Assembly (NCBI GenBank): GCA_002633005.1
Contig: NMRA01000193.1
Location: 236,608 to 300,607 of the forward strand
Length of the DNA: 64,000 nucleotides
Source: Phoronis australis
Taxonomy: Eukaryota; Phoronida; Phoronidae
Reading direction: 5' to 3'
Shown here: piece after piece, positions 1-12,936 of the stretch
Layout: each line of letters begins with the position of its first letter
Numbering within the stretch: position 1 is the stretch's first letter
Made by a program: the position numbers and the translations under genes
The notes under the pieces: generated by a model
The model's database searches: none
Told to the model about the DNA's origin: nothing
Seen by the model: the letters and a program-made list of their open reading frames with translations, nothing else

Positions 1-2606
1 ACAACTTTTCAGCTTTTCTGTCCAATCCCTGTTTCAATGGCACACCCCGATTGGTATTACCAATCATTTTTGCCGTTCAAAGAATTGGCCATCACGACAC
101 GTAAATGGTAGTCTGTCTGATTATTTTTTGTCTTGTAGTGTATATGATTCAGTACTTCGCAAGAAGGCTCTATGGTTCATGCTAACCGTTCAAAGTGTAC
201 AAGTATGCTCATCTGGTGGCCTTGACAACTTCCGGTATCTGACTACCAGTTATTTATTATTAATAATTATAATCATAATGTACACGTATTGAGAAATAAA
301 CCGTTCCACAGATTATAACATAGACCAGTAGTAAGCACACTGGCACATCACTACTCACATCAGTTAATTGTGTGATGTTAATTCTTGCAACAAACGTGCC
401 TTGCCCTGTCGTGCATTTCACTTCCAGCAAATTAGATGTACTAAGCATTGACAAAAAAGTAAAAATGAGACATTATCTCTTATTTTTCTATTTTTCAAAG
501 CCTGAAAACCTCGCTGCAAATAATCAGATTCAACAAATGCTGTTTTACATTTACACAATACAAATCAACAGACAGCCTAATAAACTATTTATAATTTGGC
601 GACTGCAAGAACTTTGATTGAGAAGATTCTTCACACATTCTCGCACAGCACAAGACATTGACTATATACAAGAGTCAAAAGTAGGTATCAGTCACACAGT
701 AGCTTCCAGTCTATTAATTCATCTGTCCATGGCTTGTCATCATCATGTCATGCTGAAAAGGTAAACAAAAGTTCTGTCATTCACCTGAGAACAAAAATTA
801 ACAAAAACATAGATTTAAAACACATCACATTTTAGCACAACCAATTTGCAGAGTCAATGTCAATGTACAAGTCTCGTCTTAAGTCTAGTTTATGCAATAT
901 CAATGAGAATTATGAACATTTGCCCAAACATCAAAACCGAGGAGGCAGTGTGACCTGGTTGATAAGTGCCCGCTTTCTTTACTCGAGGTCGTGGGTTCGA
1001 GTCCCACCAGGTCACACTGCTAAACCCTTGAGCCAGGTTTCTAGCTCCTCAGCTCGGTTTTAACTATATATTAATAAAGCATAAAAATATTTCTAAGTGA
1101 ACAGTGCAATGGGCCCACATGCGAGGCCTGCGCACGTCTGGTACAATGTGTATCAGACCGCCTGCAATTATTTTTTATTATAAACATCAAAACCGATGAC
1201 GTCTTGAAATAGAGATGACCATCTACTTCATGATAAACTGGCATTATGTTCTTAAGTACATTTCATTTATTCCAACGCCAACACCAGGGATCTGCTTCAT
1301 GAAAAATGAATTTATATTTAAGTCAGAAATTTGGTCTTAAGTTCTCACTTCCCAATTACAGGATACTTTTTACCATGTAATGGTTAGCACAACACAGTCT
1401 ACAAATAATTTATTCACATTAATCTCAGTAGGGAATATTTTCAGATACTTCACTGTGTTTCCCCTGGGTTGGGATAGAAGCATGGTGATGAATGGTCCCA
1501 ACGGATGCAGAGCGCTGACGCCACAATGCATTGTTACTGAGTGATCTCAGTGTGTGAAGAGTTTTGATCATTCTAAAGTATTTTAATCACCAATTGAACT
1601 AGTTTTAGGAAATGGACACGTCAGGACAGGGCTTCAGACTATTCATTGAAATTGAATCCTCCGACTCTCTGCACATAAAGAGAACGAAAAAAATATTTGA
1701 ACCTGTGAAGACCTAATAATAATGAAACTTCTGGTAAAGTTGTTTATAATATTCTTGCTCATTGCAAATCAGTTGGATCGGCGTTAGCTGGCAAAGCAGA
1801 CAATTTATTAATCCATTCCATGCAGACGACTACCGAGATAATTAAATTGGTGTATGGTTCATTAAACTATTTACTATTTCATGCAATATAATTAACATTG
1901 CCGTACGACATCTTTCGTATATGCGAACACAATAAAATGAATAAATCTTAACATTTCTCCACCCATTTCAATTCAGTGTTCACTGGCGCTTAGCCTTATT
2001 AGAAAACTAATGTCAAGATTGTTGCCATTAATTTTTATTTCAACGATCTTCCCCCCTCCCATACAGATTTTGCTGGAACAGCCCTAGTTATTTTTGAAAA
2101 ATAGTTATTTGGAGCGCAAGACCAAATGTCTAACTCAAGTCACTTTTCATAAAACAAATCCGAGAGCCTTTGCTCCTACCCCTACAGTCACTGACTGTCC
2201 TGACAAAGTTAGTTTTTGGCCACAACTATATTAAAAAGTTAACAATTAATATTTTTCCATAAAAACTCTACCTGTATTCAAATTGATGATGACTGAAACT
2301 GAGTCAATGTTTCACAACCTTGCAGTTGTTATATTATCAGAATGAGAATTGTTCCATCCCATGGATTCTCATTCACACCCTTGTTTTAGCTGCATTGTTA
2401 TCAGAATAAGAATGCATTGCTCTGACATGTCCATCAAGCTATCAATGCCAATCAAACATGGTGCGGGGAAATGTAAACACCGTGATCAACCGTAACTATG
2501 TGAGGTGTGCATTTTTCATTCTTTTGACAATGCAACTACTGTTAGGAATGACGGGTTTCATACATCAAAATCAAATATACAAAAACACAGAACACCCTCT
2601 CCAACA
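1..2606. other. Region downstream of EIF6
   Basis: Apart from SINE copy a at 942-1172 I see no coding exon. Part may be EIF6 3' UTR, but no convincing poly(A) signal lies close to the stop. Confidence 0.5.
942..1172 (+). repeat. tRNA-derived SINE, copy a
   Basis: Pol III B box GGTTCGAGTCC at about 994-1004 and an A-box-like stretch near 955. The body ends in a TCTGGTACA...TGTATCAGA hairpin and CCGCCTGCAATTATTTTT. The head is closed by a perfect 15-bp inverted repeat (945-959 with 1006-1020). Other copies lie at 3479, 20112 and 25436. Confidence 0.85.
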
Positions 2607-2813
2607 CTACACCCCCCCATACACTACACACCTCTCAACGAGTGAGTCTCTCATTGTCGTGGTGATAGCACTTTGTTGACCATCGCCCAGTTTGAACACG
2701 CTCTCAATGACAGAGAGCTCTGTACTTGTTGTGTCCAGTCCACAGAACGCCGACCAATCGTTGACAACCATACCAGCGCTGATGAGGTCACTTCCTCTGT
2801 TCACAGTTCCAGC
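2607..2813 (-). CDS. EIF6: EIF6 terminal coding exon
   Basis: Residues 183 onward, [20 protein letters not shown] through MRDSLVE, then CVVYGGV-type residues to TAG at 2609-2607. The last residues come from a TG/G-rich stretch, and a GT at 2631-2630 could be a donor to a further short exon, so the exact C-terminus is uncertain. The conserved part is secure. Confidence 0.88.
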   Translation of the reverse strand, partial: AGTVNRGSDLISAGMVVNDWSAFCGLDTTSTELSVIESVFKLGDGQQSAITTTMRDSLVERCVVYGGV

Positions 2814-5800
2814 CTTAAAACAAATATAAGCATTAACCTTTCAACACAAAAGACAACAGAAAATTGTCACATTTTTTTCTTCCAAGAGATTTTAATGCTG
2901 TTGTAAATATTCTCGATTTTTCAAAATATTATAATATGCCACCAGCTGCTTAAGATTATGTGGGACCTTACCGATAAGTCTTTGTATTTAGCCAAATCTG
3001 TACAAAACTACAGACTTTAACTCAATAAAAGTATATATTTTGTGAAAGTAAGAATTTGATTATAAACTTTTTACCAATTGATCATTAAATGAGTCGTGTG
3101 ATCATGCATACTTATTAAAATGTAGCAAAAAAGAAAATAATGTGCATTGATAACAAATCAACGATATCAATAACTAGACTAAATTTCAGATTTTCCGAGA
3201 TGAAAATTCAAAAACCAAGTTATAATAGTTTTCCAAAATATCATGTTGTTTTCATTTTATGCAACTTTAGTTTTTTCATGGAAATATAAAAGTCCTGTTT
3301 TTGATAGCCCCTCATGCAAATGTAGAACATTTCAAAAACAATTCCTAAGAAAACTACACAAAGCACAGTACCTGGCAGTTTCACATGAACACCATCAGCC
3401 ATTTCTGAGATATGATGTTCTGAAGTTATCCAAATTTGGACATTTTTCTAGGGTTACAACATAACCTTAATCACAAGAAGAGGCAGTGAGGCCTAGTGGG
3501 ATAAGTGTCCGTTTCCTTTACTCAAGGTCACGGGTTCGAGTCCCATCGGGGCACACTGCTTGACCCTTGAATCAGGTCCCTAGCTCCCCAGCTCACTTTT
3601 AACTACTGCAACATTGATAAAGCATAGAAATGGACCCAAGTGATCAGTGCGACGGGCCTACTTGAGAGGCCTACGCACTTCTGGTACAATGTGTACCAGA
3701 CCGCCTGCAATTATTTTTATTTTAACTTTAATCACATCATTCTAGAGACTATTGAAAATGTAGCTGCATATAATTACTACTACTGCTAGTGCTACTACAA
3801 TTTCTATTTCTATCGTTATGATTACTATTAATATTGTTACGTGGAACCATTAGGACAAAACACTATGGCCTACCACTAGAGGTACTTGAAGTAGTGAGGA
3901 GATTTCATCCTGGTCCTCTATTTTCATCTTGGGGTGCACAAGGGCTCCTCTGTTACTAATGGCACAATAGCTCCCCACTAATGTCTGGCTACTTAGGGTG
4001 TTTTTGAATACCTCCACTTTAAGCACATCAGCGATGATTTCTTCGGTTTCCTGGTGAAATAGGCAAAATAAATAAACTGTCCAAGTGCTGAAATGTCAGT
4101 CATTAGATATTCATTCCAGGCAATCATGGTACCTTAAAATGTAAAAACTACACTTGTCATCCATCATAACCCGGGAACACTTACAGTACAGACTGTACAG
4201 CAATTTATGGAGAACAAACAGAGAAAAGGGCTTGCAACATATAAAAGCACCTAGTAGATCTCACAAAATGCTAGAAAATTTGCCTCTCACTTGAAAGAGA
4301 TCCTCCTCTCAGAAGGCACAGACATCTTTCCCCTCAGGCAAACGAAGATATATGCGAGACTCGAAACATTAAATCTCTTAGATCTCACTAAAGAACACTT
4401 TTTAGTGATAGGAATTACAAACTTTCCACCAAAACTGAGCGCACCATGACAACAAAAAGAGAAAAACATTTTACTGACCAACCTACCCTGGTATCAATCC
4501 CAGAAAAACATGTGGAGAATGTGAACAAAAAAATTCTTAAAGGTATAGACGTAGACTTTTCTTAGATTCCTAATTAAAGTAGAAGTTCATACAACTTGTA
4601 ATGGGATCAAAAGCATGTTCCACTACTAGTAACAACCTGCTCTTATTGTCATCCCAGTACGCTAATGTCGGACAAGCTGCTGACATCAGACACAGACTGG
4701 AAGTGAACACAATTCCACACAAGAGTCTTGTTGACAAATGGGTGCCACTCTTTGTTTAACACAGGGTCTTTAAGTGACTCAAAAAGGGTAATAGTCGGAA
4801 TGTAATGACTCTAGCCCTAGCTGCCAAAGATACACATAAACTGATAGAAGTTATCATCTGTTCATGATGTCAGTTGGCAGGAATCTACAAGGCTGTCTAT
4901 TTATAGAATGTGTTGCTGGTGAGCTGTCGCAATGGTATGAGCAGGTCTGTCAAGTACATGACTTGTCAAGTCATAGTGTAAGACTGCTACAGAAATTCAT
5001 ATTCACGCAGGTCCCTACGCTTCGTTTAGAAGCTCAAGCAGCTGTCCCTTGAACATACAACACATAATTTGGGTGTTTTGTGCACTTTTATGTTCACTTT
5101 TCGTTAAAATAGCAGAAAAATACATTGACCACACGTCATAATCTGCAGTTTAGTGATGTGGAAGTCAAGTTTCATGGTTCTTATACAAATTTGCTCCTTG
5201 GTTTTACTTGCAATGAGTAGTTCTCATACGAGTCCCGTTCGCTTTACATTATACACGAGGTGTAGTTTTACATACAGGTGCATGGGCCTTGTAATCTGAG
5301 ACTGCAAGTTACCTTGTCAATGTCGGGGTGCGCCAGAGCCACGTAGTCATTGCAAGCAATAACGTTACCAAGGGCGGACAGCCTCTCTTCCACTCTCTGT
5401 ACTCTCACAGCATCAGGCAGCGAGTTTTTGATGTGTTGCAGCTCCTGGTCAGTTGCAGTGCTTGGAACCAGCAGTCCATGTCTGTTACCTGATACGGAAT
5501 CAACAACTCGCTGTTAAACTGACTGTTTCAAAAGTACCACAATTAGTGCAGTCCCAAAGAAGTTCATGGCTAAAATCCATCATTTTACTTGATTCTAAAG
5601 CCACATTCAGGCCAGTACAATTTGGTTCAAGTCTTCAAGATCCAAGTGTTGAAATGAGGAAGTCAGTATAAAGCAAACATTAATTAGTAGTTAGCGAATT
5701 ACCATGATAGCTTAAATGATAGTTTAAAGAGGTATGTGATATTCAATTAATAGTGAGGCTGTCGATATTTCATTGTCAAACTTGGTTAGCTAGCTTAAAA

Positions 5801-8800
5801 ACGAAAATCGAATTTGGCATATAACTCTTATAAAATTGGTCTCAAAATGTTCCTTACCACGATAGGACTAGGATTATGTCCTGAAGTTAACAAATATCCA
5901 TTTGAACAACATTTTGTCAGAATAAACATTGGTAAATCTGAGATTCTAAAGCATTCATTCAGTTTTTGAAGAAAAAAAAACAGCAGGACAGCTACCATGG
6001 CTATTGTTCTGCAGGACCTGTTTTAACAGCACTTGTGACATGTTTGAATGTCCTTTGTTATGTCTAGGGATAAAAGATTGTTTACTTAGGTGGACAACAG
6101 TAAGAAGTTCCACAATAATGTGTTCCAAGAGATATGCATTGTGAACTTGGCACCCATCTCAGTCATTGTTGCAAAAAGTTAAACGCACATTGTGTGATAA
6201 GGACATGAGCAGCCACCTGAGTACTTATTGTGGTAGGAATCACAAGATTTTTTAAAACTGATAACGTGGAAATGCTTTGCAATTCTGAATCACTTTTGAG
6301 TGTGTCATTGAGTAGAGGCAAGGCTGTTGGCTAAGATTGGAAATGTGACCAGGTCAAAACACAGATTGCTCTGTTTCTCTGGAGCATATAACAGGCGAAG
6401 ATTTGCGTGCAGCCAAGGTGACTTTGCCCCATTTATGTGACTTTCAATATTACTTTAACAGTGCTCTATGAATATCTGAGTGTATTAGAGTAGACCGACT
6501 CATTTCGTATGTTTAGTACTTACCAGCACATATTCTACCAATGATACGGCACCCTGCAACTGATGTTTGGATGACTGGTATAACGTCACTCAACTCACCC
6601 TCGAATACACTGGAAGCAAAGGTAAAGCCATAAATGTTAGCAATATTCTTCCCAGTTTCCAGTTCAAATTTCATTGCAAATGCAAAAAAGCTTACATGTG
6701 ATTAGGTTTCAAGATTAAAAAATGTGCTTAATATTTTAAGCAACTGGTACCAGCAGGCACATTCGGGCTTGCCAGAAAGCACCATTTTTCACAGAAACAC
6801 AAGTAGAGCCCTTGCTCAACTGAGGAGAAAGGTGCCTGTGCAGTCTGGACCTGGTGGGGGAATTTTTCTGAAAGAGAGGAATAGAACCTCCCCACAGTCA
6901 ACGAGACCCTCATCGGTTACAACCAATTTCATTCCGTAAAATTTAATAACTGGTATAGACTGGAGTTATAGCGCAGACTGCCAAATTTGGTCTTATTTAG
7001 GAGTTTAAGTACCTTAAGAGAAAAATGGTTTTGTAAAAATCCAAGTTTTTGTTTTAAATCCAAAATAAACATTGCATAAAAGTCAGATATATCCCTACCT
7101 GACTTAACTTCACAAAATAAATGACATTTTGTAATCATCATTCGCCAATATTTTTTCATGTTTAACTGAGTTTGAAAAGCAGCTTTGTTTTTACTTTTTC
7201 ACCAAGTTCAGACTCAAAACTTTATTCACAGAAGAAATTCTCGATAGTTAGCTTAGATGGTGGTATTGTCTAGGTAGCCAAGGGAGCTGTATTCTAATTT
7301 TTATCACTTAACACTAATAAAATTTTAGTCTCTTTCTTGATCAATTTTCTCTAAGATGATACAGTTGGAAAGCCCAGGTAAATATGTTTAATTACATTTA
7401 GTGATCTTTTCCATAAATACCACAGAATTCACATGGAAGTGCAAAATATGTCGAAAATGGGTAGGTCTACACTGTTGAGATAGTACTTAGACAGAGCCAC
7501 CATCTGGAATGGCCCCAGTAGTGAAGGTGAAGCTCTTATAGGCACTTCATATGCTGGAAGTTTTTCAGCGAATTATGTCTCAAACTGATTAAAACATCAA
7601 AGTTAAGTCACGTTGCTTTGAAGTATCTTTTGCACATATAGGGACGCCTTAGGAGGCCAACGATATCTTAAATTCCTTCTAACTCGAACAAATACTTTCA
7701 TAATCAAACTTTTTTCAAGCAATCCTTTGCTCAGTTGCCCAAATTGGCAACTGACCATTTATACCCTGTGCGTGCTCCTGGCGTGCACAGTAGAGACGAT
7801 GAAGCTCCACCACCGCTTCACAGACCCTACTGGGGCCAGTTAAAGTCCTGGTCTCAAACTGCCCACGTGCTTCCAGTATCCAAAAATACTTACTACATAA
7901 AATCTTTTTTTCGACACCCTTTCTTTATATTCTTTTCACCTTTCTTGTCAAAAGCGATTTTTTAACAGTTTTTGACCTTTCTCTCTGAGCGTATAATTAC
8001 CGACTGTCATCGGTTACTTTCGTACCCACATTTCCGGCTCATCAGTTCAGGAACTTTTCCTGAACGCCACCATTTTTTCCTTGTAACTGAATGTGCTATC
8101 GCTTGCTCGAAAAGTCTTCATTATTTTGTTTTATTAGTAATATCTCGTGATTTATTTGTGTGTGTTGTGTATTTATAGTTTGTAGTTAGTGGTCGTTGAA
8201 TTTTTTTGGAATGTTACGCGTACTTATAATGTTAAAATAGCATTGGTGTTTAGTTCTTTACGTAGGGCAGTTGAACCTAGGAACCAATAAGAGTCGAACC
8301 AATTTTTTCCGTTTTTTTCTCGTTTTGAAAAAGTGCTTTGCTACCATCGGAAAGGCAATGCATTCTACTCAGTGAAAAGTATCAAAATCGGGGCAAGCAC
8401 AGTAAATTTATTGCAATTTTTGTGGCGAAATTTGGGTCACTTTGTTTGGATCGCGTCAGCCATATTGGAGGACAGCGGTATAAGTTACGAGTTTAAAACT
8501 TTGTGTAAATTGTTTTCGCCAACAATTTACGGTGAAATTTAGTTAGACATATCTTTACTTACTATTCTGCATGATTCAACAGTGTTCACCAAATTTCAGG
8601 CTTGCAGTTGTTACTCATTAAGTGATAAATGTGCTCACAATTCCCGTTGGACTTCGTCTCATTTCTGGCGGCACCAACAACATGGCGACTTTTGCTGAAC
8701 TGGAAGGCATGTTCAACCTGTTACTTTGTAATTTGTGAAGATTAAACGTTGATACATTTTGACAAACGTTGCTACAAAAAAGAAACTTTGTTCAATTTTC

Positions 8801-10864
8801 ATGTATTTTTGTGCAAAAATATAAGATATGGGGTAATTCGAATTATTTTACTATGAATTTCTCATTCAGGTGATCTTACACTTAATCTAAAAAAATAGTT
8901 GAAATAATTTTGAAATGGTTTTTGTTTGATTATCAACTGCTGTTCAAGGCTTGATTAGGTGTCACAAAATGCTCAATTGCTTTCAAGTCATGTTTTGTAA
9001 CTTACTGCTTCTCAATTCAGGTTATCAATTCAACAATATGAATAATCTTAATTTGAGAAATAAGCTATGTTTGATTGTGAAGCTTCAAGCCTCCAATTCT
9101 TGTTCCTTTCAACTTCATATTTTTTTAATCATGCTTGTCAAATTCTGGTCTAAGGAAACACTATTTGGTCACCATGGTAATAGTTACATGTATGTCCACT
9201 TTCATATCGTGGAAATTTTTGCTGTTGAATAGTGTTTTTAATGCTAAATGTTATAAAGTATTGTGCATTTTAAGTTACTTATTATGTTAAAAGGTTGAAT
9301 AATTTTGGCTTAATGAATAAAAATGATAACATTTTGTATTGGACTTGTCATACTTATGTGATCGAACCAGCCCCCTATTTGGAGAAATGGAAAAAGGTCT
9401 GCCTCAGTCAGAGAAGCACGAACTCCGAAAAAAGTAGAAAACGAGACGATATTCCACTAGAAGACAGGAAGTACCAAAATTTAGCGTCAGCAATTCATAA
9501 CTTTGAACATACCCAGTGAATCTTATAGTAAAAGATGAGACATTCCCAAAATTCCAGCTCCACCCCATTTTTTAAGCTTGGTGCGCTCATACAAAGTCTG
9601 GGAAAATCTCTATTGAAAGCCAACAACTTTGCACAGTTCGCCAGAAGTACCCAAGTTCTAAATAAACCTTGTTTGAGCGAGCGCTGTGGCCAGCGACCAG
9701 GTAGGCATAAGGGTAGCCTTGGCCCAAAGCTGTATGGGCCTGCTAAGAAGCTAGCTGTATTTTGACGGTAGTCTTCATACTGGTAGCTGGCACTGAGGCC
9801 AGCTAAGCCTGGGCTGCCGCGGCACTGTGACACAGGATTAACCAGCCCGTAATTTTATGCAAGTGTCTGAAACTATGTTTGAATATATACGGCATTTATA
9901 ATTTGAACAGTTTACTTCGACAAAACAGCTTGCAACCGCATGCCTTTACCATTCGCCAGTGTCTTGTCTCGATCCGCACCGGGTCCAATAGGCAGCAGTC
10001 CCGAGTCCAGCTAAATAATTTCTGTCAGAATTTATTCGCTACATTTCTTCAGAAAATTCGATAAAATTGTCTGTATTTTGATTTTATTAAAATTAAGGCA
10101 CTGTCCATTATTTTATCCCCGTTTGCAGGCTAGTAACAGGCACTCGCCCATTCACACTGACGGCGTTTTCGTAGCCTGGGTTCCTGAATGAATTGTACTT
10201 CCGGGTTCGCGGCTAGTTCAAAATGACGGTAGTTCTTCGGGTGCGAATCGTGAGTGGCGCGTTCATTTAACCTTTTTTCGACTACGGATCGTGTATTAAT
10301 TATGGGGTAGGTACTTCTTGGATCTTTATAACATCCTCTAACCATGTAATAAGGATTAACAACGTGCGAGACCAGGGGCCTGTTCCAAGAAACTGACTTA
10401 AGTTCATTTTTGACTTAAGTTAAAGATTTGTCTTAAATTCCGAACTTTGGAACTTCCACATTCTGTTAGTTAGTGAAATTTAAGACAAAACTAACGTCAC
10501 ACTATTAATTCAAATTAAGATCTCTTTCTTGAATTTGTTTTGAGACAAATTTAACTTTAATTTTAAAATTTACTAAAATTTAGGATTTGTCTTAGCTAAG
10601 TCAGTTTTGTTGGAACGGCTCCCAGGACTTTAAGTAGGCTTCAAAATGAGTTAAATTCAGGTGGTTTAAGAGGCTCTGCTTTAGGTTTAACTTCCAGATA
10701 ACTTAGACGGTACAATGCAGGATTACCAAATTCATAATATAAATATTTCTGCCTTACCTGTAAAAGTTTGCAGAACCTCCGATCGCCACCAGACAGTAAG
10801 TGTTGGTCAACAGGGAAAACACACCGACTTCGTTATTTGACTCAAACTGCGCTCGTACAGCCAT
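2607..10864 (-). CDS. EIF6: Eukaryotic translation initiation factor 6, complete five-exon gene
   Basis: Joined exons are 10864-10758, 6609-6524, 5488-5313, 4050-3874 and 2813-2607, giving 750 nt (250 codons including stop, or 249 residues plus stop as assembled). The protein starts [14 protein letters not shown] and contains [46 protein letters not shown] and [17 protein letters not shown], which match vertebrate EIF6 almost word for word. EIF6 binds the 60S subunit, supports its biogenesis and blocks 40S joining until released. Family length is about 245 residues and the five repeated sub-domains of the pentein fold are all covered. All junctions are GT/AG and phases agree. The tail differs from vertebrates: after MRDSLVE the frame reads seven or so low-complexity residues, so a short extra exon is possible. 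The serine known in human as Ser235 appears as threonine here (ITTTMRDSL). Start chosen because it is the conserved MAVRA methionine. Confidence 0.96.
3479..3716 (+). repeat. tRNA-derived SINE, copy b (in EIF6 intron 4)
   Basis: Same head with B box GGTTCGAGTCC near 3533, the same GCCTACGCACTTCTGGTACA tail hairpin, and the same CCGCCTGCAATTATT end as copy a. Confidence 0.85.
3874..4050 (-). CDS. EIF6: EIF6 coding exon 4
   Basis: Residues 124-182, including [25 protein letters not shown] and [15 protein letters not shown]. Exactly 59 codons in phase 0. Acceptor CACCAG, donor GTAGGC. Confidence 0.95.
4051..6523. other. EIF6 introns 2 and 3
   Basis: Introns at 4051-5312 and 5489-6523. No repeat or further exon recognised. 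Confidence 0.5.
5313..5488 (-). CDS. EIF6: EIF6 coding exon 3
   Basis: Residues 65-123, including [19 protein letters not shown] and [19 protein letters not shown]. Acceptor TATCAG, donor GTAACT. Confidence 0.95.
6524..6609 (-). CDS. EIF6: EIF6 coding exon 2
   Basis: Residues 36-65, reading [13 protein letters not shown] and [11 protein letters not shown]. Acceptor TTCCAG, donor GTAAGT. Separated from exon 1 by an intron of about 4.1 kb. Confidence 0.95.
6610..10757. other. EIF6 intron 1
   Basis: 4.1 kb, AT-rich, with the MITE at 10375-10623. At 8680-8705 a Kozak-like CAACATGGCGAC opens a frame of 18 codons on the plus strand; no splice donor makes it an obvious exon. Confidence 0.5.
10375..10623. 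mobile_element. MITE with GGGGCCTGTTCC ends
   Basis: The ends GGGGCCTGTTCCAAGAAACT and AGTTTTGTTGGAACGGCTCC are imperfect inverted repeats. The interior is full of TAAGTT/AACTTA runs able to fold on itself. Lies 134 nt inside EIF6 intron 1 from exon 1. Confidence 0.75.
10758..10864 (-). CDS. EIF6: EIF6 coding exon 1
   Basis: Residues 1-36, from the conserved MAVRA start to NFY plus a split serine codon. The donor is ACAG/GTAAGG. The 5' UTR lies above 10864. Confidence 0.95.
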
Positions 10865-12337
10865 TACACTCTCTGCGTTGTAACTCAAAATAATTCAAAC
10901 TCGTCACTTTCAAGCTCGGACAGATTCAAACTAAACGTTGTTTTAGCGAAACTGTCGATGGCAGAATTACAGTATCGACTTCCAAACAAACGTGTTCCAC
11001 TGGTTGTGCAATGGATTGAGCTCTTTGCGTGCTACGTCATCACAATTGGGTGTTTTTAAAGTCGACAACGTCCTCAGCGCTACCTGGCGCAGATCTAGAG
11101 TACCACTCCAAAACAAACCCTGAGCAACCGCGAAGCGTCATATTTTGCGACACAAAACCTTTGACTTCTTTTTAGATGGACGTTCTTTCAGCTGCAATCT
11201 GATATGAAAATGTGTCCGAAGCAGAAGCAAAAGATAATCTATAAAAATTAGCCAAATTCATTTAAACTAGTAGGTGCGATTTTGACCCCAGTGAAAAAAT
11301 GACCTGAGGCCGGGTCATTTTTTACAAAAATGACAATTTCTTAACCTTGCAAATTGACCCAACCAGCTAAATAACGACCCTCTTCGAGTGAAAAATTGAA
11401 TTTTTCCATGTAATTTACAAAAAATTATCGAGAAGTTTTACATTTGTTACAAGTCAAAGGGCGGTAGGTAGTTTTTCAAATGAGAACCATTCATTACACA
11501 ACACATGCCTTTTCGAGCTTTCCCAGTCACTTTTCTTAGGAAATTTATTATATTATTAGCTGCTAACTGGTTAATACAACAAAATATGTGCAAAAGTTGG
11601 GATGTTGCAATGTACTTGCATAACTTTCAAAATAGACAGACTTCGACAAAACTGGTCCTGGTTTTACTATACGTGGATAAACTTATAGCCGGAATTATTT
11701 GTCAGTTTAGTCGAACATTTGTCGGGCTTGAATATGACATTGCGCCTGGTCGCTAATTGTTTTTGAATGGACTTACTTAGAAAGATGTTGCGATTTCGTC
11801 TAATGGGGAGTTTTTCTGAGATTTAGCAAGACTGAATGAAATAGATTCTAGTTCGAATGAATATTTAGTAGCGGTTGCACCTAAACCCAAATTTTCAAGT
11901 TGACGTTGTCCAGTTTATTTTGAAAACTACTTTATGCTAATCTTTGCACCTTTGTTGGTATGCTTGGGAACATAAAAATAGATCTGTCCAACTGAAGTCA
12001 CATAAAAAGCCAAACATTTTACAAAATATTACTTAAACTTGGAAATATTTGAAAAAGATAATTCCAATGTGTTCAGAGTAGTCTCACCAACAGAAACAAT
12101 TGCTTTTACAACATATTGTAATCTTCCACACTAAGTTTTTCTAAAGTGAAAAGGCAACACAACTATTCCAAGTTAAAGAGATCACACCCCGCTTAACCAG
12201 AGAATGCTAGTTTCACAACTAGTTTTCGTAAAGGGAATTAGAATTCAGAGTTTGGGGACAGTCGCGACTAGCTTAAACCTGGAATTTGGTAAAAAGTAAT
12301 CGCTAACATGTTCAGTGAAGTCTCACGATAAGAAAAA

Positions 12338-12936
12338 TTGTGTTTACGATGTTTTTAATCCTGTCAGAATGTTTACCTCGCCACATATATTTTGTAAAGC
12401 AAAAAGGGTTATTCCAAGTTAAGGCATAGGGCGTGGTCTACTTAAAATTGGAAATGGGTAAGAGAGCTAGTATCAAGAATAAAAATGAATCCCTATACAA
12501 TGTACTGTGACACTTTGAGAATGTTAATTGTTGTGGATTTGTTCGATCATTGTCACCGATGNTGTGCCAAATTTCATGAACGTATGTCAAAGGGTTTTGG
12601 AGATAGAGCAGCGGACGCCGGACGCCAGACGCCGGACGCCGCCCGGACGGACGGACGGACGGAGATGACGGCATAATGCGTCCACATATAAATATGTGGG
12701 CGCATAAAAATTGTGTTTACGATGTTTTTAATCCTGTCAGAATGTTTACCTCGCCACATATATTTTGTAAAGCAAAAAGGATTATTCCAAGTTAAGGCAT
12801 AGGGCGTGGTCTACTTAAAATTGGAAATGGGTAAGAGAGCTAGTATCAAGAATAAAAATGAATCCCTATACAATGTACTGTGACACTTTGAGAATGTTAA
12901 TTGTTGTGGATTTGTTCGATCATTGTCACCGATGTC
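12338..12936 (+). repeat. Direct repeat with 373-bp offset
   Basis: 12338-12563 recurs almost exactly at 12711-12936. Between the copies is a unit with GCCAAATTTCATGAACGT, GGACGCC and GGAC runs, and TCCACATATAAATATGTGGG. One ambiguous base at 12562. Confidence 0.9.

Noticed and set aside
857-1063. tRNA gene or small coding frame at the B-box sequence near 994
   Set aside because: The A/B boxes belong to a dispersed SINE with three further copies; no mature tRNA cloverleaf with an anticodon arm is evident.
8684-8740. CAACATGGCGAC start as first exon of a plus-strand gene
   Set aside because: The frame closes after 18 codons and no GT donor in a good context follows; kept only as a note on intron 1.
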